Shown here one piece after another: positions 12,790 through 24,029 of a stretch of DNA of 64,000 nucleotides. This stretch comes from Reticulitermes speratus (Eukaryota > Arthropoda > Insecta > Blattodea > Rhinotermitidae). The notes below the pieces were generated by a model. It was not told where the DNA came from. It made no database searches and worked only from the letters and a program-made list of their open reading frames with translations. A program made the position numbers and the translations under genes. The stretch lies in assembly GCA_021186555.1 (NCBI GenBank), contig JAJKFL010000014.1, positions 26,924,033 to 26,988,032 of the forward strand. The letters run 5' to 3'. Every line of letters begins with the position of its first letter. Position 1 is the stretch's first letter.

Positions 12790-13030
12790 TGTGCAAGCCA
12801 TGATGGCGTGTAGGGGAGTGGATTTATAACTCCACCCATTCTTAACCTCTGCATTAGATGGAGGTCAGTGGTCCGCTTCACTTCGCAGCAACCCCCGTCA
12901 CCAATTGTTCAGGGCGCGGGGTCGGTCCCAGAACCGGTCTGTACGGTATAGAGAACATAGAAATCTCTTGCTTCTGCCGGGAATCGAACCACTGTTCCTC
13001 AGATGTACAGCCCGTAACTGGTACGGAAAA
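12790..13030 (-). mobile_element. Diverged tRNA-derived SINE (second-family relative)
   Basis: Minus strand from about 13025: TACGGGCTGTACATCTG, B box GTGGTTCGATTCCCGGC, AGAAGCAAGAGATTTCT, CAGACCGGTTCTGGGACC, down to CACTCCCCTACACGCC. It shares its body plan with 53354-53641 but is older. Copies at 35728 and 60030 match it better, so these form a subfamily. Confidence 0.7.
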
Positions 13031-14227
13031 GTGATTGGATATTTATTTGGTTTTGTATGGTTTTGTCTGTCATTGCTTAGGTTGTCGTTTTCGAAATAGG
13101 CACAGTACTGTTGCCCTTACACCACCGTCTTCCGTGGCAACACGAAGTTGCAGAATGAAACCAAAACTGGTATATTCTTACATTGCCATGAAAATCCCGA
13201 TAAAATTACAAGGGTTTTTACAATTCTTTCCTTCGACAACTAAAACGTGCCTTATCTTTGATAAACCACTTCAAATTATCACTTGTACAAACACTGGTAA
13301 GTAATATACACGCTAGTCATACATGTATAGAGTATTACACAAGGTTTATATCCAAATTATTTTGGTGGAAGGGATTCGTCATTTGAACCTCAGGAACACA
13401 GAAGAGCATGGTAATTATTGCACAGCGATGTCCCAAGTGAAATAAATTCGTGGATGAAAGTACAGTTAATCTTAGTTGTATTGGAAGATTTCTATTAGAA
13501 GAGTTAAGAAGTACAGTGTGGTAAACAAGTACTCGTGTCTAAAAATCAGTCTTAAAGAGACTAATTAACAAGACCCAATCCTCAGACAGGACAGTATTAT
13601 TCCCTTTCTCACAGTCATTTCTATAACATTAATTTCGTATTATTAATAACCTACCGTGTCCTATGTCCTTAGATGAGCAAATTCCAAAACCAAAACACTG
13701 TATTGATTTATTATGTGTCCCTCAGAACTAATCAGGTGGTGCCGATGTTGCTTTATTCAAATATTCAGTGTTTTGAAATCTGTGGTCTGCGGCTTAGTTT
13801 GTATGATAAACTGGTCGAATATGTCTACCTGAATGAGATGCTTATATTCACATAAGAACTACAATGGTCCTGTGTGTGTAAAAAATATATTGCCTACACC
13901 GGGCAGTATTGTGTTCATTCAGATGAAATTCGAGCGGCATATCCGTAAAATCTAGGTAGCATTGTATTTTGTAGGAATTATAAAAATTCCATGGATGGCT
14001 GGATGGATAATAGAGCCAATAAAGACCTGAGCTTCACAGAGACTTAGTCCCACCCCACAATAAGACAGTAGTGATGTAACCTAAAAACGCCGCACGGGGA
14101 TAAAACGATCACTCAGTGGCTAAACGCAAGCCAATGGGGGCGGTTTAACTGAACGCTGACCGTTGGCCTGTGTAACTACACTGAGTAACCTGGCAGATCG
14201 GTAATGATTGATTGAAGGTTCAAGTCT

Positions 14228-14335
14228 TCTGGAATGTTACGTTTATCGACTGGTAAATAGTTACTGACGTTTCGGAGGTTCGTAGCACCTTCGTCTTCAG
14301 TGTCAGCTAGTCCAACATGAACGACTGTTCTTGGA
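14228..14335 (-). mobile_element. Single-arm copy of the hammerhead-motif element
   Basis: Minus strand from about 14312: CTGAAGACGAAGGTGCT, a spacer that can partly pair (AGGT/ACCT), then CGAAAC-GTCA-GT-A and CTATTTACCAGTCG. Its outer part (CTGGAATGTTACGT, plus strand 14230) matches the end of the 22447 element, so both are one family. CTGAAGA is intact here. Confidence 0.6.
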
Positions 14336-17300
14336 CTGCTATCAGTCGACACGTCGTAACGCTCTAGAAAATTTAATTTTTAGGAACACCCGTGTGAAAA
14401 CCTTAACTTTCGAAAAGCGATTCTTTCCTTTGCTTCTAACAATAAAAAACGTTCTGTTTAATAGTTGTTTACTGGTCTTTGGATGAATAATTGTTGCAGT
14501 AAAGTAAATATTTGCAGGGGTGGGCACACTCTAGCTCATTTACATGAATTTGGGGGAAAAGATACCCCCCTCTTCATTTTATTATGTATGTGCCAATTTT
14601 TCAACATGTTATGGCTTTAGTAGATGCGTTCACCTGCAATACATGCAGTAAAAATGTCATGTGCTGCTGTTTTAAAGGCCCCACTGACAGTAATTTATAC
14701 TAGAACTGTAATTGTACCGATCGAGTGTATTTAGTGTTGGGCAGGGGAATTTATTGCTTGAAAACCGCAATCAGTTATGTTAATATTTTATCATTTATTC
14801 GCTTGAAATTTATTTAAATGAGGTATATAGCATTTTCCGTATATGAGCATAGTTAGCGAAGCTTTAGTAATTAACTCCATTCTTGCCTTCAAATGAGTGA
14901 TTTTCACTGTGCAGTATTTTCTGCAAAACACACCCAAGGCCAAACTAACTCATTTGCTAGAACGATTTTATCCTGATCTTTATCATCTATCATGAAGAGA
15001 CCAAGAAAAACATCCGACATTACAATTGATGGTCAAACGCCTCCTAATTTCTGGGTTTCACAGCGCCCTCATCTTTAGGGTAAGAGAGCAAGCAGAGCAG
15101 TAGTCAGCCATTTTATGAACGACCAGTTCCAACCGACTCACGCATGGCCCCAACCCCTGTTTTTGCTCCACATACAACTTTTCTCCGTATTTGTAGCCTA
15201 AAGACAAAAACAACAGGTTCGACTGACAGGATGGCAACACAGTGCACTTTTGCAAGGTGACATCACCCCGATGCAGGATCAAAGTCACTGATCACCTGAG
15301 ACGGGAGTTGGTCACCTTCCGAGAAATTGTTTATACTAAATACATAATAAAAGTGGATGATATGCCGCATACTTTTGATGCAATGTATCACCCGTTGTTA
15401 CACAGGCGGAGAGAATTATTTGAGATTATATCAGCTTATGACTTGATTGAATGTCAAACAATAAGAATTAGGAAAAGGATTGTAATGAAGTCAGAGGGTT
15501 AAATAGTAGTTTAGATCTATTTTAGGGTACTTTCATCTGGGGGAACTAAGACGTAAACACCAAATTGTTATTCGGAAGTACCGATGTCAGTCAGGTGTAT
15601 AACCATATGGCATAAGACAATGCATGTTTCTTTCCCTGTGCAGGCTTATGTACGATATATTTAATACTGTCCACTAACTTCTGTCTATGGCCAAGCATTC
15701 ACACAACATTCTTTAAAAATCTAGTATCATCCTCCTGTCCATGCTCAAGTTTTTTGTCTTGATATATATAAATCTCACTACTAATTTTTCCTAGGCATAT
15801 TATGTTTCTCACGGTTTAATCACTCTAGCGATATTATGTAAGAAATGAAAAGCGCAAGGCTGCTCATTGTGTAGTTTTGTCCTATTTTTCTTATGTCTTA
15901 TTTCTGGTTAAAATATCTTTCGATATGTACAACATCGTTCAAAAGAAACAGAAAATTTACCAAGTCAATTGTGAGTCAGATGTGTCTTTGTCTAAATCTA
16001 TTGCACTGAATTTAATACTTTGTTATCTTTCACTTTATTGTACTAGTAGCTGTAAGTCTCTGAAATAAATGTTTGTGATATTTGTATTACTTTATATTAA
16101 ATGTAATAGTATTTGATCCTTACAGATGTACTGTGATACTTTGTTACTAATGTATTTGTTTCTACGTTATTGCAATTTTCATACTACTCTTCATATACTA
16201 TTTTTGTAGTAGTTTTAGTCCTCTTTGTAGTATTTCGTTTAAGTAGTATTTATTTCTCCCAGTAGTTTTTGGAGCATGAAATCTGTACCAGTTTTTCTTA
16301 AGTACGATAAAACTTATACATAGAAATCTCAGCAGAAAGCAACTTCTTTTTTATGGATCTGTTTTTACAAAAAGCGTGGAATTCTTCAGGTGGAAGAATT
16401 TTAGTTGAATATTTTCTCATTCTTAAGCATGCATAATTTTATTTCATTTTAAATGGTGGAAGTTTAGTTCTTCAGAGTTACCTGCTTGCTAGGAGAACAA
16501 GATAAATCATGCACGTTTGGCGTTATCTTGTGTATCACGTCACATCCTTTCTTGATTTATTCCCTTATCTCCTCTCTGTTCTCTCACGCTTGTACTCGAG
16601 CTAGCCTACTCAATTGATTCACTTATGTTTAAGAAATTTTCATGAAGTTTTGAAATCTCTGTTTTGAACATATTCAAATGTGAAATGGAAAAGATACGTT
16701 AAAGTCAATTTCTTGCCATTAGTAAAGAAATAACATTAAATTGACCTTTTTCGCGATCTTTTGCACACATAGGAATAACCGTTAAATAAATGCATTATTT
16801 GAGAAGAGTAGACGTTATTATATGAACCCATAAAATTAGTATTCTGGAATGCATTTTGCCTGTTAAAGGAACAAGGTATGTTTTGTGCTCAAATATCGAT
16901 TTTCATTTATATACAGACCTTTCTACTTTTGTCAGTGGAAAACATATGTTGCCCTGATTTTGCACGGTCTCTCAGACTAACATTAATGAGCTACTACATG
17001 TAATGCAGTTTTCACGAAATTTAAGTCTACAGCGTATGCGCGTACTTCCGCAAGTTAGATTCGTGAGAGATGTGTTACCAGAAAATGGGAACAAAATATT
17101 TGTTTCAAGCAACGCTTCAAATAAACAATAAAAATGTAATGATACAATATTTGCATAAACTGTTTATTCTATTTGGCCGGAAGCTCAGTAGAAAAGTGGC
17201 TGCTCAGCCAAGGTTCTGTTCCGGATAAGAAAATTTAAAATTAGTATGAGCCAGTTAAATTAACTTTCTAAATAATGTCGATAACGAAAGAATTACCACA

Positions 17301-18847
17301 TAATTTAAATGTGAATATCCACGGGAACATACACGTGCATCTTCGGTTTTGAGCGCCGTCTTTCTGATAACAATTCATCTTCCCCATATGGCGTGTTTCT
17401 AAATAATAAATACTTTATAAACAGAACTTCCGAAGTTTACTCTGCTACGTAGTTTTATTTGCACACAACGAACAACTGTCGATACAAAAAAGTCGTGTAG
17501 TAAATATACCAACGTTTACTGAAGTATTATCAAGATTTTGGCTAATGTTGACGTTATCAGCTTAGTCAGAGTACAAAGCCGATATTCCTTTTGCATCTCC
17601 TCCACATTCTTTTATTAATTAATTCCATGAGATATTTAGACCAGCAACAAGGGCAGACAAATTTTGTTTGAGGTCATGAGCATACCTTACGTGCCGCAAA
17701 CCTCGTAAATTGATTCTTGGGTATTTAAGGTATTGAATTCCCTTATAATATGTCACTAAAAGCCACTGTAGTAGTAGCTACATTCCTGGCATTAATCGCC
17801 TGACATTCACTTGCATTCATTCTACAGCGTTTAATTTGAATTTTAAAAGCTTGTTTAAAATTACCTGTAGTGATTTATTTTGAGGCGCTGTTTGTAACTG
17901 TCTTGCCCTGTAAAATCGTAGAATGGCTACTAAATCATGTACTATAAAGAATTCGGAAGGATGCGGTGGTGACCTGATGAAGTTTTGTCCCGGAATGTGA
18001 CAGAATCTGCTGAATAAAAGCACACAGACCTGTGCCGCGAGAGCCAGTGTCGTGGTTGAAAGCCGTAACAGGCATCTCCCAAATACAGCGATCCAGCCTT
18101 AGCATTATGCCAACAACTTTGGTAGAATTATCATGTAAACATGGTTGTAAAACTTTATACGAGTATCTACAAATGGAATTCAACCCATTGTGTATAAAAT
18201 TACTATTCCGGTGCTTGTTGTGTTTGAACTATAAAAATATCTACAGCTCGTATTTTGAGACCTTTAGAAAATTGAGCATTTCAGGTATTCTACTAAATGT
18301 TGAATAAAATACAGATATTAAGTTACACAGTACTGTAAATTTACATGAGGGTTTGATTGGTTGTGAATCCTGAAATTTCATATCTTAACACTGAGAAAAG
18401 GACACATATTTTGGGTGTCTTAGAAATATGGGTTGAGGAGATGCAAAATTTTTCTTTTCTTTTAAGTGTTGTTGGGTTAATATAGCAGGTTGTGATAAGC
18501 TGGGTGTAAAGCAAATATGAGAGTTAAATACCTACAAATTTTAGTCGGCAATCCTGAAGTGAAGATTTAGCGTGGGAGACTTTATACTTATGTATGTCAG
18601 AATAACATTAAACTGACTAGAAAGAGAAGGCTCTAACGTAGACTGGAATTATCTGTTCAGGATACGGACAGTATCAGGGTCTTGTAACATGTAATGAGGC
18701 CGTAATTACCGTAAGTAGTGGCGATTTTCGTGACCTGTTGAGCAGTTACTGCGTTTTAGAGACGGTTCTTACTCCGTGGTGTCAGTTACTTCTAGCCCTT
18801 GGACAAGAATATACATTCTGTGTTGCTAAATCTCGGTTGCCGCGCCA
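14336..18847. other. No recognisable feature, 4.5 kb
   Basis: AT-rich intronic sequence. Short frames such as 15242-15502 (plus) are not like any protein I know. No SINE, LINE or inverted repeat detected by eye. Confidence 0.5.
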
Positions 18848-18930
18848 TGTTTACTGGTAAATAATTCCCGACGTTGCAAAGAACGTAATGTCATCATTCT
18901 CAGGGTTAAGCAGTCCAAGAACTTCCAAAG
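18848..18930 (-). mobile_element. Eroded single-arm copy of the hammerhead-motif element
   Basis: The plus strand reads ACTGGTAAATAATTCCCGAC, GTTGCAAAGAACG, and CATTCTCAGGGTTAAGCAGT, the same order as 14250-14320 with the GAAAC replaced (TTGCAA). Clearly decayed. Confidence 0.45.
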
Positions 18931-19929
18931 CTCGCAAGTTAATTCCTTATAGCTTTCTAATTTATAACTCATGCTGAAGGTAATATAATGGAAGCAGTAA
19001 TGGGTGACTGTAACGTAAGTAGAAAGGTCCCGTTATATGATGTACTGAACACAATACTTACGAGCTATTCCACTGCGCCTCTAGCTATGATTATCACGAC
19101 AGTCCGTCAGTCTGTCCGTTCGTAAATGTTATAGCCCTAGAAGAAAGAATAGTGTGAAATCACGGTCACTGCAATGCCGACCTAAGCATAAACGTCTCTT
19201 GACTGCTTCGTAACGACAACTGCCATCTGACGTGATTCTCATCAACTAAACACTCAGCCGCTCACAAACCAGACGCACTGTACAGGTTATATGTGCTACC
19301 ATTTGCTTGCCTGCTGTATGTACTATCCACCTTAATATTCTTCAGTCTGTCTAAATCAATAGACGAAGGACAAAACCTGCAAACTGCAAATCTCCCCGTT
19401 TGGTAATTTTATACATTTTTCTCCCTCCTATATAGATCCAATCCAGTATTTTTTTTTCGGATTTTACGCGTTCTTAATTTACATATTACGAAGGCTGTCA
19501 GCATAGGCTATGTAACTTGATTAGGCTTGATATGCCCCGAAAAATGACCACTGTTCATCGCGTAAATAGGATATGACTGTTCTTCTCATGAACCAATCTC
19601 CCCTCTCATACCATATAGTTAGGGCACTAATCCATATCCAGTGGCACAGCCAAATATTCCCCCTTCCCCTCACTTCTTCCACACAGACCAGTTTGTATCC
19701 CAGTAGCTACACAAATCAATATTCAGCGACGTAGGCAACACTCCTGCTTCATTACAAATTATGAAGGTGGATTAAACTTCGTAGCCACTAACAACCCCTC
19801 GAGAGGGAGCTCGTTGACATGTATCCCACAGTTTGTTATTACGTTATTGGTTCGTGGGTATCTGATGAATAATAATAATCTGAGGTGCAAGGAAGGAGTC
19901 GCTGTTCTGTTGGGAGCGTTTGACCGAAT

Positions 19930-20205
19930 GTCAAAAGGTAACGCCATCCCATTGCAGGCCTGAACAGGCCGTTAGGGCTCCAGGAGGCTGAGGCTACCAC
20001 TTCTAGACAATCGGCACATGAAGGTGGTAAGGTTGTCAGCCCTACGCACTGGCCGCCTTTACCCCCCACCAGGGGATATCCCTGGTACTCATTTCTGTTA
20101 GAGGCTAAGTCGACCCCCGGACCATTGTGCGGCCGGAAGGATTAAGGCAATTAAAAATCCCAATGGCACCATCGGGAATCGATCCCGCGACCTTCCGCAC
20201 TGAAT
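19930..20205 (-). mobile_element. SINE, same family as 29833, inverted copy
   Basis: Read on the minus strand from about 20205, it begins with a B box (GGATCGATTCCCGATGG). It then follows the 29833-30146 body base for base over most of its length (AATCCTT.CGG, GTCGACT.AGC.TCTAACAG, AGGGCTGACAACCTTACCACC). The A-box half of the head does not match, so the head is truncated or replaced. It ends in GGCCTGTTCAGGCCTGCAAT without the TTTACC tail. Confidence 0.85.
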
Positions 20206-20538
20206 GTCAGTACCAGAAAGTTATACTTTTCCTTACATTACCTGAAATACCCGGTTGAATTTATTTCCATTATTTGTCTGTATAATGAAATCGAAGTTAG
20301 ACACTAATATTGAAGGATTTTAAATTTTCTATGAGTCTATGTACTCCGCCTCAAATGTTACTGCATTTTTGTTCTAAAATTCTCGCAGGAATTTCCGCCT
20401 CTTTTTCTACACTTGCAGCATATTCTCTACGCCTTCCCATAGTTGCTTTGCAGCCCTGTCTCCCACCTACTCTCGCCATCATTTTCCGCATGCCCATAAA
20501 TATAATAAAGGTAATGGTAGATTCCTTGAATAGCTTGG

Positions 20539-20572
20539 ATATATATATGTATATATGTGTGTGTGTGTGTGT
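20539..20572. repeat. (TA)n(TG)n microsatellite
   Basis: ATATATATGT-type run passing into eight GT units. Confidence 0.9.
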
Positions 20573-21830
20573 CAACATAGAAGGGCGCTTGGCCTAGGCA
20601 TACAGGCGCTACGTAATCTTATCTTAGGTACAATACCGGACACATGTTGTTGAATATGACGAGGTTAAATATATCTGCTACTTCTTACTTTGTCCATTGT
20701 CATATATTATTAAACATTCTACGTCCGGAACGTGGTACCGTTCTCTTCTGCAGGTATGTAGCAAGAGATATAAACCCTCGGTACAGTTATTCTAAAACCG
20801 TGCTTTGAGAGAAAATTCAGAAGGCACGTGGTTTTAATAAACAGTTACAAAGTCAAAGTCGAAGTCGAAGTAGCTTTCTTTATGAACGTGTTAAACCATC
20901 GTCACAAAACTGTTAACTAAATGTGCATAAGGCAATTGATGTGTTTTTTATGATGTACTTAGCTTAGAACGGACGTAATACAGACGAAAGATGGGAGGTT
21001 GAAAGAAAGGAGAGAGAAGATAATGAAGACAAATTACTTATAATATTTTGACACTGTTTCTTGCATCTTGACTAAATCTTTCATTTGTAACACCTCTTAC
21101 GCGGAACTCACAACACGTCATGCAGGGACAAGATCTAAAAAGATGGAAGAAAAAATTAAACGTTTGTATGCAAAGGAAAAAACTACAACTTTTTAAACAT
21201 AATTAATGAACACACCATAAAATATTATTTTATTATTTTAATGTATTATAATTTTTAGAAATGTTTATACCATCTTAATCACAAATTGCGAAACCTATAT
21301 CCTGACACTAGCTGCATGAATGCTGTAATATAATTCGAAAAACTTTTGTAATTATATTTTAGTAAGTTTTAAAAAAAACGTTTAGTGTAAAATCCCCTCA
21401 AGATAGAGTAAGTTATGCTGAAACGTGTAGAATCAATATAAGACTATATTTTTATGTGTCAAATGTGCATTCTTTGATGTTATGAATGAAAAATTTACTG
21501 ATAATGGTTTCTTCTGTCTTACTACGAGCACAAAATATTTTGTGCAACGGAAATTAAAAAAACTGATGACTGTCCAATGTTCTTCCCTTCTTCCTATATG
21601 CATAGCGTCCTTTGAATTATCCCTCTGCCTGTCATATTCATAGCCGTAACCACTGCACCTTGACATACTAATTAAATTTTATCGATTACCTAACCCCATA
21701 CGTTGTGAGAACTTGTAATTATAGTCCGTGGTTTTGGGCGTTTTATTCGAGTCCAAAGTTGCGTCTTGTTCTTTGTACCATGCTGAGCCTAACGTAGTCA
21801 GGTTTAATTGAATTTCTGCCCTGTCCTGCT

Positions 21831-21831
<1 letters not shown>

Positions 21832-21871
<40 letters not shown>

Positions 21872-21876
21872 ACACA
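21832..21876. repeat. (CA)n microsatellite, longest in the window
   Basis: About 22 CA units with one TA interruption near 21868. Confidence 0.95.
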
Positions 21877-21974
21877 AGATTTCAGTGAGTGCCTGCCCAA
21901 ACACAATTAAACAGCCAAGCTGGCTACTGTGTAGTTTTCTTCTATGCGAGGGAATGTAGCGACACAGAAACGTC

Positions 21975-22105
21975 GAGCAGACGGGTGTAGTGGTAACGCC
22001 CTGGATTTGTATTCGGGAAGTATCCTTTCGAATCTCAGAAGGGAAACCGGGTATCATGATTGTTTTCCTGAATTTTTTTCAGTTCGTCCAGGCAAATATG
22101 AGGAT
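21975..22105 (+). mobile_element. tRNA-derived SINE fragment (fourth family)
   Basis: Plus strand: A-box region GACGGGTGTAGTGGTAACGC, B-box remnant CTTTCGAATCT, then CATGATTGTTTTCCTGAAT and GTCCAGGCAAATATGAGGAT. The last part resembles the frequent insect SINE body TTCCCT..AT...CCAGGCAAATGCCGGGAT. Old copy. Confidence 0.5.
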
Positions 22106-22446
22106 ATTAACATGTCTTAAGCTACGAAGTTTTAACATCCTCTTCCATTCACCATTAACCCAACATCTTACCAGTCGACGCTGTATAATCTAGATATTGG
22201 CAGCGTCGTCAGATAACCCACAGTGAGCCAGAACACACAGAAATATCCATTGGGCCGCTGTTTTATTGGCCCTTATGGAGGATATGGAACGAACTGCTCA
22301 CTGCAGTATAACCAGATGACCACTGTCCAGACGACAGGCACTTGTTAGTCGTGTTTGATGGACAAATTTAATACACCGCCATCTGATTTAATGTGTTTGT
22401 TCAGCTACCTAGTTATATGGAATTGCAGGTTAACCAGACCATACTT

Positions 22447-22741
22447 GAGACCTGCGCTCTTCTGGAATATTACGCGGCGTCGTGTGGCAATTGTTTACCG
22501 ACGTTTCGGGACAACGTATCGGTCCCATCTTCAATGGTCAAGAGTCCGAGTAAGAAAGAAAGATAGCCAGCAACATTTCCATGAATCTACGTTATAGGTT
22601 GCTGGCTTTCTTTATTTTCTACGCGCACTCTTGACCCGTGAAGATGGGACCGATAAGTTGTCCCGAAACGTCGGTAAACAATTATCACACTACGCCGCGT
22701 AATATCCCATAAAGATCGCAGCGGAAGCCTGAAATCAAGGT
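22447..22741. mobile_element. Foldback element, 295 bp, 12-bp TSD, two hammerhead-like cores
   Basis: The perfect direct repeat CAGACCATACTT flanks it at 22435-22446 and 22742-22753. The arms are inverted: the left carries ATTACGCGGCGTCGTGTGGC and ACCGACGTTTCGGGACAACG, the right their complements; inner portions GATAGCCAGCAAC/GTTGCTGGCTTTC also pair. The core motif on each arm has TGAAGATGGGACCGATA..., a 5-bp stem GGGAC/GTCCC, GAAAC, GTCG, GT, A, but the first core base is mutated in both (T on the left, G on the right). The right end extends about 30 bp past the paired region. Confidence 0.85.
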
Positions 22742-23545
22742 CAGACCATACTTATTTAATCAAACACCTGTTATTTGCATTTAGTTGTGTGATGGTTATT
22801 ATGTTTCAGGCATGGGACAGCGGAATTATTTAACAGCTGCATTAATGAATTATGTTCCGTTGGTTAAATTTCCGTACATTTACTACAACAGACGGAAATT
22901 TTTGTCTTGTATGTATCCTGTTCAATGGTCAAAATATCCGTCATTAATTGCGCTTGTGACTTAATGTATTTTAATTAAGTATTAATTTGAAGATAGCTGT
23001 TTTCTGGTATGTAACGCCGTGCAGTCTGGTCGATATGTAGCAATATCAGAATAGATTGCACGGCGACATTTCCAGTTACCTTAGCGACCACAGTAAGTGC
23101 CTCAGAACTCACTCACCTGTGTCCACCAATTCTATTTTTCCCGGCTAGTTGTAAGATAACTAAAAAAAGTCCTTAGGGCCTGTATTAAATTTAAAATCAA
23201 CTATAAATGTTTTTTTAAAGTTTAAAACGTTTTGTGATTATTGTATCTTTGGTCTATACGTGATGACGAATTCAAAATTAATATAAATTAGCACCGGTAG
23301 GGAGAAATCGAAGGGACTTTTTATTCCATTATAAATTTGTAAATAATCATGTTTCTGAAGGTCCATGTCTCTACGATTCTGTTTCTTATATCACGTGTGT
23401 CCTCTCTGTGTGTCTTTTCTACCACTGCAGAAGCTCAGAATTATTGACATATTGATACACGAGACAGAGCCCACAGTCAAACCTTCTCTAAGTAGCTGCA
23501 CAATCAAGCTGGTCATATAACACATGCGTTTCCCAAGGCTTAAAG

Positions 23546-24021
23546 TAGCGTTCCCAAACTGTTATGTGTGACCGTAAAGTACCAAATGTTATGTGACCGG
23601 CGACCCTACCATGGAAACGGCAGTAGTCAGTGATATTTACTGTAAGTGAACTAATACCAGTGCCTTTTCTTGAACACTGCATAACATTTTAAAAAATATT
23701 AAATTTTTTATGTTACTTGTCAAATCCAGTATTTTTTGGGACAATATTAAATATACAAAACATGTAAGAAACATCTTTATAATTTATACACGTGCTGGTT
23801 AGACAAACCGTTTTAATCTAAATAAAAACTTGTGAAATACCGAACTAATGGAACGTTACATAAAATGAACAGAACAGTAATCGTCATCATTCTGTTTGAA
23901 TTTACATACAAATTTTGATTTTTTTTATAATTATCGAGTTCTCTATAAAACCGGCTCGCGACCGTACGTCAGACCCCAGGCGACCTTAATTTGGCTCGCG
24001 ACCTGAGGTTGGGAGCCACTG
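23546..24021. mobile_element. hAT-type MITE, 476 bp, perfect 8-bp TSD
   Basis: The flanks are the perfect direct repeat GCTTAAAG at 23538-23545 and 24022-24029. The left terminus TAGCGTTCCCAAACTG and the right terminus read inward (CAGTGGCTCCCAACCTC) form an imperfect inverted repeat of hAT type. Subterminal motifs recur: GTGACCG/GGCGACC near the left end and GGCTCGCGACC near the right end. There is no open frame that looks like transposase. The preserved duplication suggests the insertion is not very old, although the left end has mutated from the usual CAG to TAG. Confidence 0.88.
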
Positions 24022-24029
24022 GCTTAAAG

